From: Streptomyces specialis
GTDB taxonomy: Bacteria; Actinomycetota; Actinomycetes; Streptomycetales; Streptomycetaceae
Assembly (NCBI RefSeq): GCF_001493375.1
Contig: NZ_LN929755.1
Span: forward strand, 62,001-126,000
DNA: 64,000 nt
Reading direction: 5' to 3'
Of this stretch, positions 17,466-26,136 are shown in pieces. The position numbers and the translations under genes are program-made. A model generated the notes under the pieces. That model was not told the DNA's origin. It saw only the letters and a program-made list of their open reading frames with translations, and searched no databases. Numbering within the stretch: the first letter of the stretch is position 1; each line of letters opens with the position of its first letter.

Positions 17466-17646
17466 CTGCCTCTTATACACATTTCCGAGCCCACGAGACA
17501 GGCAGAAATATCGTATGCCGGCTTCTGCTTGAAAAAAAAAAAACACACATATGCTACAACCTGTGGGGGTGCTATAAAATAACTGGTAAAACTCAAGTTC
17601 TAAGCTAAAGTCTGCAACGGAAGCGTGAGAGGTGGATAAGAGACAG
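17466..17646. other. Assembly artefact: Illumina Nextera adapter junction 1
   Basis: The sequence reads CTGCCTCTTATACACA, then TCCGAGCCCACGAGAC, an eight-base index AGGCAGAA, ATCGTATGCCGGCTTCTGC and TTG, then a run of twelve A. This is a slightly degraded Nextera read-2/P7 adapter with read-through. It ends at TGGATAAGAGACAG (17633-17646), the transposase mosaic end of the opposite adapter. The 65 bases between are AT-rich junk. Genes on the two sides are both cut. Confidence 0.95.
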
Positions 17647-17772
17647 GATCCAGCCGAGGACGCCGATGACCAGGAGCGGTCCGGCGACGGCGGCGGTGAT
17701 CTCGTCCCAGCCGCCCTGGTGGGCGAGGGTGATGAGCTGCTCCCTCGCGAGGTCCGCGCGACGACCGTTCAT
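17647..17772 (-). CDS. Small membrane protein, 3' end lost at the junction
   Basis: Starts at ATG 17772, overlapping the end of the large membrane-protein gene by four bases. It reads MNGRRADLAREQLITLAHQG, then a hydrophobic helix AGPLLVIGVLGWILS, where the adapter begins. Its true length and C-terminus are unknown. Co-transcribed with the next gene upstream. Confidence 0.6.
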
Positions 17773-19079
17773 ACGCCGGCCAGCAGGGCGATTCCGGCGG
17801 TGGTGTAGCCGATCATGGCGGCGAGCAGGGGGAACTGCCCGACTCCCGCGTGCCGGCGCGGCATCAGCCGTACCGCGCGGTCGTGCGCGGAGGCCACGCC
17901 CGCCACGTGGCCCAGCACGATGGCGGCGATCTGCGTCCAGGCGATGGCGGTGGTGGACACCAGGAGGTAGTCGACCCGCTCGCCTTGCGTGCCGAGGAGG
18001 TTCCAGCCGCGCCCGAACGGGTCGTTGGCGAGGAGGACGCCTTGCTGGCCCTGGAAGAGGGCGAACGAGAAGTAGTGCGCGACGGTGTAGCCGATCGCGA
18101 TGGGGATCAGCGAGTGGCTGAACTCGGTGTACGGGTGCGGCGACCGCCGCAGGTAGGGCAGGCTGACGCGGACCGCGAGGACGTAGACCCCGGTGACGGC
18201 GGCGACGCAGCCGAGCAGTCCGGCGGTGCCCAGCAGCAGGTAGGGGGCGCGGGCGGTGCCCCGGATTAGGTCGCTCCAGACGGGGGTGCGGGTGAGGCCG
18301 TCGAACGCGGTGGAGCCGAGCAGCACCAGCACGTTGGCGGTCAGGGCGCGGGAGCGCGGCAGGGCCGCCAGCCCGTCGAAGGGGTCGCGCAGGACGAGCG
18401 TGCCGTCGGCCCGGCGGCCGAACGGCGCTGCGGCGGCCACCAGCGAGGAGTACGCCTCGAAGCCGTCGGCGCGCCCGAACCAGCGGGGGCCGAACACCGC
18501 TCCGGCGACGGTGTGCAGCAGCGCGTATCCGGGGACGAACGCGGCGACGGCGCGCGGCGATTCGGAGTGGTCGTAAACCAGTTCCAGCCAGAGGAACGCG
18601 AGCAGGCCCGTCACCGCGGCGGCGGGTCCGAGCCAGTCGGGCGCCGGGCGCGGCGGGCGTCCGCGCCGTACGAGGGCGAGTCCGGCGGCGAGGGTCCGCA
18701 GGGGGTTGAGGAGCCGCCAGACCGGGCCGAACAGCAGGGACGCGGGGACGAGCCCGACCCAGAACCACACGTAGAACCAGGTGGGCGCGGGGTTGACGTC
18801 GGCCGCGTCGGGTCCGGCCCAGGCGACGGTCAGGAAGACGGCGAAGAGCGCGAGGCCGAGCCCGCGCAGCGCCCGCCGGGTGGCGGGGGCGTCGGCCGCC
18901 CGCCGCACGCGCGGCGGCAGCGGACGGCCGGCCCGCGCCCCCCGGAGCCGTGGCCGTTTCCAGAAGACGGCGAGGGCGAGGAAGGACACCAGGAGGGCGA
19001 CGACTCCGCCGCCCAGCGCCAGCCAGAGCGGGAGGGCGAGATCGGAGCGGCCTCCCAGGCCGTGCGCGAGGTCCATCAC
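17769..19079 (-). CDS. Polytopic membrane protein of unknown function
   Basis: 436 residues with about eleven predicted membrane helices, spread over the whole length (first near 15-40, last near 415-435). Notable conserved-looking polar features within helices are FVPGYALLHTVAG, HPYTEFSHSLIPIAIGYTVA and HYFSFALFQGQQG, with His residues that could bind a metal or heme. The ATG overlaps the stop of a cupredoxin-like lipoprotein by four bases. The pairing with a cupredoxin-like protein suggests metal or redox work at the membrane; this is inference. Confidence 0.65.
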   Translation of the reverse strand: MMDLAHGLGGRSDLALPLWLALGGGVVALLVSFLALAVFWKRPRLRGARAGRPLPPRVRRAADAPATRRALRGLGLALFAVFLTVAWAGPDAADVNPAPTWFYVWFWVGLVPASLLFGPVWRLLNPLRTLAAGLALVRRGRPPRPAPDWLGPAAAVTGLLAFLWLELVYDHSESPRAVAAFVPGYALLHTVAGAVFGPRWFGRADGFEAYSSLVAAAAPFGRRADGTLVLRDPFDGLAALPRSRALTANVLVLLGSTAFDGLTRTPVWSDLIRGTARAPYLLLGTAGLLGCVAAVTGVYVLAVRVSLPYLRRSPHPYTEFSHSLIPIAIGYTVAHYFSFALFQGQQGVLLANDPFGRGWNLLGTQGERVDYLLVSTTAIAWTQIAAIVLGHVAGVASAHDRAVRLMPRRHAGVGQFPLLAAMIGYTTAGIALLAGV

Positions 19080-19464
19080 CCGACCTCGATGCGGACGACC
19101 AGGAGGTGCGCGCCGTGCAGTTCCACCTCGAAGACGCCGGGGATGTCGGCGGTGAACGTGAGGGTCGCGGGGGTGCCGGGCGCGACGTCGGCGCTCAGGT
19201 CGTAGCCGTGGACGTGGAGTTCGTCGGCGGTGTCGGTGGTGACCCGCAGGGTGACCTCCTCGCCCCGTTCGACGGAGACCGTGTCGTCGCCGCCGCGCAC
19301 CTCGGAGCCCTCGACGTCGCGGCTGATGACCGTGGCCTCGGGTGACGGCGACGGCTCGGTGGGCGTTCCGGCGGGCGTCTCGGCGGGCGCGGAGCCGGAC
19401 GTGGGACCGGGCGCGGCGTCGGGGGTGTCGCTGTCGCCGCAGGCGCTCGCGGTGACCAGCCCGG
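19076..19464 (-). CDS. Cupredoxin-like lipoprotein, start lost at the junction
   Basis: The readable part begins in a signal peptide (LVTASACGDSDTPDAAPG) with a lipobox-like A-S-A-C and a Thr/Pro/Ser linker, then a ~95-residue beta domain (TLRVTTDTADELHVHGYDLS, VEVELHGAHLLVVRIEVG-like end) of the kind found in cupredoxin-fold and EfeO-type proteins. The HVHGYD and ELHGAH motifs supply His residues. The first ~10-15 codons are lost to the adapter. Overlaps the membrane-protein gene by four bases. Confidence 0.65.
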
Positions 19465-19545
19465 CTCTTTTACACCTCTCCCAGCCCCCGGGGCAGGCAG
19501 AAATATCGTATGCCGGCTTCTGTGTGCAAAAAAAAAACCAAGCAG
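19465..19545. other. Assembly artefact: Nextera adapter junction 2
   Basis: Degraded adapter reading CTCTTTTACACCTCTCCCAG, then index AGGCAGAA at 19495-19502 (the same index as junction 1), ATCGTATGCCGGCTTCTG and a poly-A run. It makes a false fusion between the lipoprotein and the DUF4240 gene. The right-hand limit is uncertain by some 20 bases. Confidence 0.92.
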
Positions 19546-20014
19546 GGATAAGGGTTGCTTCCAGGGTGGACCGCAGGGTGTGGGTTTCGCCGGTGACGCG
19601 GAGGTATGCCTCGCGGATCGGGGCGCTCAGTGACTGGTAGCCGATCCAGCCGCCCTCGCCGCGGGCCATCCTGCCGACGATGGGGAGGGCGGCCAGGGAG
19701 TCCGGGTCCCGTACGGCCGCGCCGAACGTGTCGCCGCCCAGCAGGATCAGCCCGTCCCTGAAGTCCATGAAGCCGTCGTCGCCGCAGCCGCCTTCGATGA
19801 GCCGGGCCGCGTTCCACAGGGGGTAGCGGTAGGCGCAGTCCTGCCGGTCGATGGCCCACAGCGCGAACGCGGCGATCTCGCGCGGCTCCAGCGCGGCGAG
19901 TTGGTCGGTGAGCGCGCCGGGCAGGGGGTCGTCGGGCCGGTCCCGGTCGTCGGCGCGGTCGCCGACCGCGGACCGGGCCGCTTCGATGAGCGCCCACCAG
20001 ACCTCGCCCTCCAT
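19546..20014 (-). CDS. DUF4240-family protein, C-terminus lost
   Basis: From ATG 20014 the protein reads MEGEVWWALIEAARSAVGDR, LTDQLAALEPREIAAFALWA, YPLWNAARLIEGGCGDDGFM, DFRDGLILLGGDTFGAAVRD: the W-x-x-IE start and the GGC-DDGF-DFR-WLI-type centre characteristic of DUF4240 (WGR-associated) proteins. The reading runs into adapter-derived codons after about 155 residues. Function of the family is unknown. Confidence 0.75.
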
Positions 20015-20130
20015 GGCCGGGATCCTACGCCGGGCGCCGGACATCGCGGCCGGAACGCCTCATTCCGCCGGGATCGGTTCCTCACACTCTGCCATGCTTT
20101 GGGGTGTGATTACCGGGTATCCGGAGGTTC

Positions 20131-20790
20131 ATGGTTCTCCTCAAGCCCCCCGGGGTGTACGCGCCGCAGCACGACACGTTTCTGCTCAAGAGAGCGCTGG
20201 TGCGCGAGCGTCTGGGCACGGGGGCCCGCGTGCTCGACGTGGGCACCGGGACGGGGGCGCTGGCCCTGGCGGCGGCCCGGCACGGAACAGGCGCCCGTGT
20301 CACGGCCGTTGACACCTCGCGTCGCGCCGTCCTCACGGCGAGGGTCAACGCCGCGCTGTCCCGGCTGCCGGTGCGGGTCGAGCACGGTGACCTCCTGGCC
20401 CCGGTGGCCGGGCGGACGTTCGACCTCGTGCTCGCCAACCCGCCGTACGTGCCCGCGCCGGACGGCGACGCGCCCCGGCGCGGGCTGAGCCGCGCCTGGG
20501 ACGCGGGGACGGACGGGCGTGAGCTGCTGGACCGCCTCTGCGCCGGTGTGCCGTCGCTGCTGCGGCCGGGCGGTGTGGTGCTGATCGTCCACTCCGGGCT
20601 CTGCGATCCGGAGCTCACGGTGAAGATGCTGGAGAAGGAACGGCTGCGGGCGGAGGTCACCGATCGCCTCGCCGTTCCGTTCGGGCCGGTGATGCGGGCC
20701 CGCGCCGCGTGGCTGCGCGACCGGGGCCTGCTCGGACCGGAACAGAACGAGGAGGAGCTGGCCGTTGTCCGCGCCGAACGCGTCGTCTGA
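20131..20790 (+). CDS. HemK/Mtq2-like class I methyltransferase
   Basis: 219 residues. SAM motif I is VLDVGTGTGALALAAA (about 34-49), motif II VTAVDTS, and the catalytic NPPYVP motif (about residue 107) is that of N5-glutamine/adenine methyltransferases such as HemK/PrmC and eukaryotic Mtq2. Lacking the N-terminal helical domain of PrmC, it is closer to the stand-alone Mtq2 type. The last codons overlap the CDGSH gene by 26 bases. The target is probably a protein glutamine or a small molecule. Confidence 0.85.
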   Translation: MVLLKPPGVYAPQHDTFLLKRALVRERLGTGARVLDVGTGTGALALAAARHGTGARVTAVDTSRRAVLTARVNAALSRLPVRVEHGDLLAPVAGRTFDLVLANPPYVPAPDGDAPRRGLSRAWDAGTDGRELLDRLCAGVPSLLRPGGVVLIVHSGLCDPELTVKMLEKERLRAEVTDRLAVPFGPVMRARAAWLRDRGLLGPEQNEEELAVVRAERVV

Positions 20791-20977
20791 CGAGACGCCG
20801 ACCCGGGTCTGGCAGGAGCCGGGCGGCCCGATGCTGGTGGAGGGGCCGGTGGAGTTCGTCCGCGAGGACGGCACCACCGTCCGCTCCGACCGCCCGGTGG
20901 TCGCGCTGTGCACGTGCCGCCGCAGCCGCATCGCGCCGTTCTGCGACACGAGCCACCGCCGCCGCGTGCGGGAGTGA
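20765..20977 (+). CDS. CDGSH iron-sulfur domain protein
   Basis: 70 residues with one CDGSH-type 2Fe-2S motif: CTCRRSRIAPFCDTSH (about residues 49-64), giving the three Cys and one His ligands. Starts inside the methyltransferase gene and precedes, on the opposite strand, a heme-oxygenase-fold protein. In actinomycetes such CDGSH genes often travel with that protein type. Confidence 0.9.
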   Translation: MSAPNASSDETPTRVWQEPGGPMLVEGPVEFVREDGTTVRSDRPVVALCTCRRSRIAPFCDTSHRRRVRE

Positions 20978-20981
20978 CCCC

Positions 20982-21950
20982 TCACAGGGGCACCCGCAGC
21001 GCGGAGTCGCCCGCGCGCCAGGCGGCGAGGAGCCGTTCGCCGAGCCGGTCCTCCAGCCAGCCGGTGGCGTCGAGGCCGAACACCACGTCCGGCTCCAGTT
21101 CGGGCTCCTCGGCGAGCAGCCCGCCGATGACCTCGCGGCGCACGATCTGCTCGTGCACGGCGTCGGCCTCCACGTGCTCGGCGTAGAAGTGGACGGCGGC
21201 CGGCCCGGCCCCGGCCCGTTCCATCGCCTGGGCGAGCCGCCGCGAGCCGGGTGAGGAGGTGATCTCCACGGCCGCGAAGTGCCCCACGAGCGCGCCGCGC
21301 AGGGAGCGGCGCAGGCCGAGCAGGGACATGAGGTTGACGGTGGCCAGCAGTTCGGCCGTCGCGGGCTCCAGGTAGCGGCCGTAGGCGGGGTCGAGACCGA
21401 GGTCGGTCATCAGGTCGGCGAACAGCTTGGCGTGGACCCGTTCGGCGCGCCCGGAGCCGAACTCGTCGTACTCGACGGCGACCAGTCCGGCCTTGGCCCG
21501 GCCGGTCAGCCGGGGGATGGCCCAGGCGTGCGGATCGGCCTCCTTGAGGTGGTAGAGCGACCGCAGCGCCACGTACTCCCGCAGGTGCCACTTCTCGCCC
21601 TCCTCCCGCAGGTAGTGGGAGACGCCGGTCCCGTGGACGGGCTCGACCAGCAGCTCCTCCAGCGCGGACGCCACATCGTCGTGCACGGGCACGTCCCGCC
21701 GCAGGGCGTCGAGGAACCGGCGTTCGAGCCCGCCGCGCAGCCGCAGCAGGTCGGGGTCCCACTCCCAGCCGTCGTCCACGCCGTCGATGCCCCGGTAGTG
21801 CAGCTCGTAGCAGAGGTACAGGGCGAGGTGCAGGTCCTCCCCGTACGGGTCGGTGTCCTCGGGGACTTCCCCGGGGAGCGCGAGGCCGCCGCCTCCCAGT
21901 GTCTCGATCACGGCGGCGGACAGCTCTCCCCGCGCGGCTGGCAGCTTCAT
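20982..21950 (-). CDS. Iron-containing redox enzyme family protein (heme-oxygenase fold)
   Basis: 322 residues, all-helical. Features in line with the heme-oxygenase-like diiron oxidases/oxygenases: LALYLCYELHYRGIDG near residue 55, EYVALRSLYHLKEADPHAWA, EYDEFGSGRAERVHAKLFAD near 180 and a C-terminal HFYAEHVEADAVHEQIVRRE near 260, offering the E/H/D ligands of a diiron site. GGAGGA seven bases before the ATG. Convergent with the CDGSH gene, four bases apart; the substrate is unknown. Confidence 0.8.
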   Translation of the reverse strand: MKLPAARGELSAAVIETLGGGGLALPGEVPEDTDPYGEDLHLALYLCYELHYRGIDGVDDGWEWDPDLLRLRGGLERRFLDALRRDVPVHDDVASALEELLVEPVHGTGVSHYLREEGEKWHLREYVALRSLYHLKEADPHAWAIPRLTGRAKAGLVAVEYDEFGSGRAERVHAKLFADLMTDLGLDPAYGRYLEPATAELLATVNLMSLLGLRRSLRGALVGHFAAVEITSSPGSRRLAQAMERAGAGPAAVHFYAEHVEADAVHEQIVRREVIGGLLAEEPELEPDVVFGLDATGWLEDRLGERLLAAWRAGDSALRVPL

Positions 21951-22086
21951 CCCGTTCTCCTCCCGGTCCGGATTCCCCGGACCGGCTACCCCGGACGACC
22001 TGCGCGAACCGGGCGGACCCCGCCCACTATACCCCCTATACCACAGCCCCCCCACAGCTCACGCCCCTCCTCTCTCTAGCCCTCCC

Positions 22087-23916
22087 TCAGCCCACCACAC
22101 ATAGAGGGGCCGGGCCGGCCGGGGGACGCGGGCGCCGGGTGCGGGAGGCACGGACGAGGAGGCCGACGGTGAGGCCGAGCATGAGGAGGAAGACGGCGGC
22201 GACGGAGAGGTAGCCGAGGGTCCACATCCAGCTCGGCACGTCGCTCCGGGTCTCGCGGCGCAGCAGGTCCTGCTCGGCGACGAAGTCCAGCGTCTGGCCG
22301 TCGGAGGCGGTGAGCGCGGGGGCCGGGATGCCGGGGTCGGCGGGCAGGTAGACGGGCAGGGCGACGAGGTCGCGCGGCCCCTGGGGGAGGCGGACGACGG
22401 TCTTCCAGCCGGTGCCGCCGGCCGGCACGGGCGCGGTGGTGCGGTACCGGCCGTCCCCGGTCTTCTCCAGGTCCTCGCGGACGATGCCGCCGCCCTGCCA
22501 GGAGAAGACGGTGAACCAGGCGGCGCCGTCCGCCAGGTCCGCCGGGTGGAGCTGGAGGGTGACGTCGACGACCCGGTCGTCGCCGGAGCCGGACTCCTCC
22601 AGGAAGACGGTGGCGCTGCCCTCGGTGGTGTCGGTCGGCGGGATGACCCAGCCGCAGGCGGCGAACACCGCGGCCAGGCCGAGTCCGGCGACGAGTCCGG
22701 AGGGCGCGGAGCGGGGGCGTGCCACGGGGGCGGTGCCCGCGCGGCCGGCGGTCGCGACGGCCTCCAGTCTCGCGCCGAGCCAGGCGCCGGCCAGTGCCCC
22801 GGCGAGGCCGACCCCGGCGCACAGCAGCAGGGCGACGGTGAGCAGGTCGGCGGGCCAGGCGATCGGCATGGCGAGGCGGGACCAGCCGAACTCCACGAGC
22901 ACGCCGAGCGTTCCGACGAGCAGGCCGCTGGTGGCGGCGAACGCGGCGCGGCGGCGGTCCGGCGGGAGGACCAGCGCGACGGCCTCGATGATCAGCGCCG
23001 CGCCGAGGACGAGCGGGATGTGCGGGACGCTGCGGCCCACGGAGGCGTCGAAGGCGGCGACGACGAGCCGCAGTCCCATGTAGACGGCGAAGATGATCAG
23101 CAGGGAGCCGCGTGGCAGCCTGACGCGGGCGGCGACGAGGGCGAGGGCGGCGAAGGCGGTGAGCAGCACCGGGTTGGCCAGCAGCGGGAACTGGGGGCCG
23201 CCGAGGTCGAACTCCATCAGGTAGGCGTTGAGACACAGGACCACCCAGCCGGCGGTGCCGATCTCGTAGACCGTCAGGTAGCGGTTGTCGCCGACGACCT
23301 GCCGGGCCTCGGCGCACAGCAGCCAGGAGCCGAGCAGCGCGAACAGCGCTCCGCCCAGGAGCAGCACGTGCGTGGGTCCCCACAGGGTGACGTCCTGGCC
23401 GAACATGCGGTGCCACACGTCGTCCATGGGGAAGGCGATGAAGCCGAGGCAGGCGCCGGTGAGGATGACGACGGCGCCGTAGGGCACGCGCCAGGTGGGG
23501 CCGAGTTTGAACGCCCGCCGGGGCAGCGGTTTGCGGGCGAGGGCTATCGCGATGCCGCCGGTGGCGACCATGCCGAGGAGGCCGAGGAAGATGAAGTAGT
23601 GGGAGGGGTTGGCCAGCGGTCCCTCGTCGCGTCCCATGTCGTAGTGGTAGGGGACGTCCCAGTAGACGCCGATGCCGGCGAGGACGATCGACAGCAGGTG
23701 GAGCGGGCCGGTGAGCGCGGCCCAGCGGGGGGCGCCGGTGACCGCCGCCAGCCGGTCGGCGGCGCGTCCGACGAACGTGCCCCCGCCGGTGGCCTCGCGC
23801 CAGATGACGAAGGCGACGGCGGCGAACATGGCCATCGTCGCGACGAAGACGATGACGATCTGGGAAAGGGCCGCGCCGCCCGCGGAAGCGGCGAGCCCCT
23901 CCAGGGAACGAGACAT
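22087..23916 (-). CDS. Large polytopic membrane protein with extracytoplasmic domain
   Basis: 609 residues: about eleven membrane helices in the first ~420, then an extracytoplasmic beta-rich domain (VVDVTLQLHPADLADGAAWF ... FVAEQDLLRRE) and one final helix (about 575-600). Membrane-embedded or loop His/Asp motifs include VYWDVPYHYDMGRDEGPLAN, NPSHYFIFLGL, MDDVWHRMFGQD and WGPTHVLLLGG, which repeat an H-containing pattern suggestive of metal or heme binding. I do not recognise the family. Stands alone on the minus strand. Confidence 0.65.
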   Translation of the reverse strand: MSRSLEGLAASAGGAALSQIVIVFVATMAMFAAVAFVIWREATGGGTFVGRAADRLAAVTGAPRWAALTGPLHLLSIVLAGIGVYWDVPYHYDMGRDEGPLANPSHYFIFLGLLGMVATGGIAIALARKPLPRRAFKLGPTWRVPYGAVVILTGACLGFIAFPMDDVWHRMFGQDVTLWGPTHVLLLGGALFALLGSWLLCAEARQVVGDNRYLTVYEIGTAGWVVLCLNAYLMEFDLGGPQFPLLANPVLLTAFAALALVAARVRLPRGSLLIIFAVYMGLRLVVAAFDASVGRSVPHIPLVLGAALIIEAVALVLPPDRRRAAFAATSGLLVGTLGVLVEFGWSRLAMPIAWPADLLTVALLLCAGVGLAGALAGAWLGARLEAVATAGRAGTAPVARPRSAPSGLVAGLGLAAVFAACGWVIPPTDTTEGSATVFLEESGSGDDRVVDVTLQLHPADLADGAAWFTVFSWQGGGIVREDLEKTGDGRYRTTAPVPAGGTGWKTVVRLPQGPRDLVALPVYLPADPGIPAPALTASDGQTLDFVAEQDLLRRETRSDVPSWMWTLGYLSVAAVFLLMLGLTVGLLVRASRTRRPRPPAGPAPLCVVG

Positions 23917-24140
23917 GACCTTCCTCCCTCTCGGGTCGCGGCGGCGCCCCGGGCGCCGTCGCCGGGTGGAAACATAGCCACGCACCGCTGCTGACAGAAG
24001 GTCTAACAAGGAATGTGACGCACATCTCGCGTCCCGCCCGCGTCCCGCCCCGGCGGAGCCCGGCCCGGCACGCGGGGAACACGACGCGGTAGGTTCTGCG
24101 GGGGTGGCCGTTCATCCGGCCGACACCGGAGGGCGATCGG

Positions 24141-26084
24141 GTGGCGCGGGAACGACGACGGGAAGACGGCACGGTGAACGTCCGGACGCGCTGGGCGGCG
24201 GGGGTGCTGTGGCTGCTGGCCGGGTTCCTCGCGGTCCGGGAGGCCGTGACGCCGCTGCGGCGGCCGGCCGGTGAACGGCTCACCGCGCTCCACGCCTGGC
24301 TCGGCGCGGACGGCCCCCGCTACGACGACGGCGGCGGCGTCCCGTTCCCCGAACCGCCGTTCGTGGCGCTGCTGCTGAAACCGCTCCCCCACGCCCCCGG
24401 CGCCGCGCTGGACGCCGCCTGGCTCGTGGGCACCCTGCTGCTCGTCGCCGCCCTCGCGGTGGTCGCCGCGCGCGGTCTGCCCGCCCCGGTGGCGGCGCGC
24501 ACCGCGTGGCTCGCCGCGCCCGGCGCGCTCTGCCTGCTGCTGGTGGCGCGACCGGTGCGCGAGACCCTCGCGGCGGGGCACCCGGGGCTGCTGCCGGTCC
24601 TGTTGGTGCTGGCGGGCTGGCTCCTGGTGCCCGGGGAACGGCGCGGGGGCGTGGTGATCGGTATCGGCGCCGCCGCGCAGCCCGTGCTGCTGCTCTTCGT
24701 GCCGCTGCTGGCGCTGACCGGCCGGCGGCGCGGGGCGGCCGGGGCGGCCGGGGCGTTCGCCGCCTGCACGGCGGTGGCCTGGGCCGCGCTGCCCGGCGCG
24801 TCGGGCACGTACTGGTGGGACCACACGGCGGGCGCCGGGCTCGGGGCCGTGCCGGACGCCGTGACGAACCAGTCGCTGCACGGCGCCCTGCTGCGGCTCG
24901 GGCTGAGCGGGCCCGGGGAACGGGTCCTGTTCCTCGCCCTGGCCGCCGCCGTCTGCGCCTGGGCGCTGCGCCGCGCGGTCCGTTACGCGCGGGACGACCA
25001 GGCGCTGCTGGCCGCCGCCGTCATCGGCTGCGCGGCGCTGGTGGCGACACCGGTGGCCGGGGAGCACCAGCAGGTGTGGATTCTGCTCGCCGCCGCCGGA
25101 CGGGCCGGGCGGCGCACCGCCGACCGCCCGGTGTGGCCGGTGTTCGCGGCGCTCGTGGTGGTGCTGGACGGCACGGTGCTGGTGCCCAAGATGGACTCGC
25201 TCGCGCCGATCGGGGACAACTTCCCGCTGATCGCCGCCCTGCTGGCGGCGTGCGCGGTGCGGTTCCTGCCGCGCGGCTCGCAGGTGTGGGCGCGCCCGGT
25301 GGCGGCGGGCCCGGCCGGTCGGCCCAACCTGCTGCTGGAGCTGCTGCTGATCCGCGTCGGGTACTTCGTGTACTCGTGGACCCGGGGCCGCGCGGCGGGC
25401 GACCGGGCCACGGCGGAGGCGCACGGCCATCAGGTGCTGGACGTCCAGCGGTTCCTGCGGATCGACATCGAGTACGACCTCAACCACGCGGTGGCGGGCT
25501 CCCGTTGGCTGGCCGACGCGATGGACTTCTACTACCACACGTTCCACTTCGCGGTGCCGCTGACGATCCTCGGCTGGCTGCTGGTCAGCCGCCCGGCGGT
25601 CTACCGGGACGCGCGGCGGGCGCTGGCGTTCACCACCCTGTTCGGACTTGTCGGCTTCTGGCTCTACCCGCTGGCGCCGCCGCGCCTGATGCCCGGCCTG
25701 GGGTTCATCGACACGGCCAACGGCCCGCAGGACTTCGACGATCCCCGGTACGGGGTGCTGACCGGGATCTCCAACCCCTACGCGGCGATGCCGTCGCTGC
25801 ACGTCGGCTGGTCGCTGTGGTGCGCGCTGGTGCTGTGGCGGCTGGCGCCGCCGCGTTGGCGCCCGGTGGCCGCGGCGGGTTTCGCCTATCCGCTGCTGAC
25901 GACGGTGGTGGTGATGGGCACGGCCAACCACTACCTGCTCGACGCGGTCGGCGGAGTGGTGGTCGTCGCCGGTGGTTTCGCCGCCTCCCGGGCGGTCGGC
26001 CGCGCGCTGACGCTGCGGACGGCGGTGCCCCCGCCCGCGACGAGCCCCGAGCGGGCCGGGGAGCGGATGCCCGAACGGGTCTGA
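24141..26084 (+). CDS. Fused GT87 glycosyltransferase and PAP2-family phosphatase/transferase
   Basis: 647 residues in two parts. Residues ~10-400 form a polytopic GT-C (GT87/DUF2029-like) region with an early Glu/Asp-containing loop (YDDGGGVPFPEPPFVALLLK) as in polyprenyl-phosphomannose-dependent transferases. Residues ~410-620 are a PAP2 domain of the inositolphosphotransferase (Aur1-like) sort, with YYHTFHF, PYAAMPSLHVGWSLW and TANHYLLDAVGG carrying the catalytic His and Asp. GTG start with GGAGGG seven bases upstream. Probably acts in lipid or glycolipid assembly at the membrane. Confidence 0.85.
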   Translation: MARERRREDGTVNVRTRWAAGVLWLLAGFLAVREAVTPLRRPAGERLTALHAWLGADGPRYDDGGGVPFPEPPFVALLLKPLPHAPGAALDAAWLVGTLLLVAALAVVAARGLPAPVAARTAWLAAPGALCLLLVARPVRETLAAGHPGLLPVLLVLAGWLLVPGERRGGVVIGIGAAAQPVLLLFVPLLALTGRRRGAAGAAGAFAACTAVAWAALPGASGTYWWDHTAGAGLGAVPDAVTNQSLHGALLRLGLSGPGERVLFLALAAAVCAWALRRAVRYARDDQALLAAAVIGCAALVATPVAGEHQQVWILLAAAGRAGRRTADRPVWPVFAALVVVLDGTVLVPKMDSLAPIGDNFPLIAALLAACAVRFLPRGSQVWARPVAAGPAGRPNLLLELLLIRVGYFVYSWTRGRAAGDRATAEAHGHQVLDVQRFLRIDIEYDLNHAVAGSRWLADAMDFYYHTFHFAVPLTILGWLLVSRPAVYRDARRALAFTTLFGLVGFWLYPLAPPRLMPGLGFIDTANGPQDFDDPRYGVLTGISNPYAAMPSLHVGWSLWCALVLWRLAPPRWRPVAAAGFAYPLLTTVVVMGTANHYLLDAVGGVVVVAGGFAASRAVGRALTLRTAVPPPATSPERAGERMPERV

Positions 26085-26136
26085 TCCGGCTCCCGCCGCT
26101 CCGCCCGATCTCCCCCGGCCCGGCCCGGCTTCCCGG

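Noticed and set aside
17324..17596. A 90-residue frame with FFFFKQKPAYDISACLVGSEMC
   Set aside because: This is translated Illumina adapter, a well-known contaminant peptide, not a gene.
17544..17610. AT-rich insert as possible foreign DNA or a promoter
   Set aside because: It is enclosed by adapter sequence at both ends within junction 1 and cannot be assigned to the genome.
19076..20044. A single 322-residue minus-strand protein
   Set aside because: It is a lipoprotein and a DUF4240 protein joined through adapter codons.
24003..25931. A 642-codon minus-strand frame opposite the GT87/PAP2 gene
   Set aside because: Antisense shadow rich in Arg/Gln/His/Gly with no start signal.
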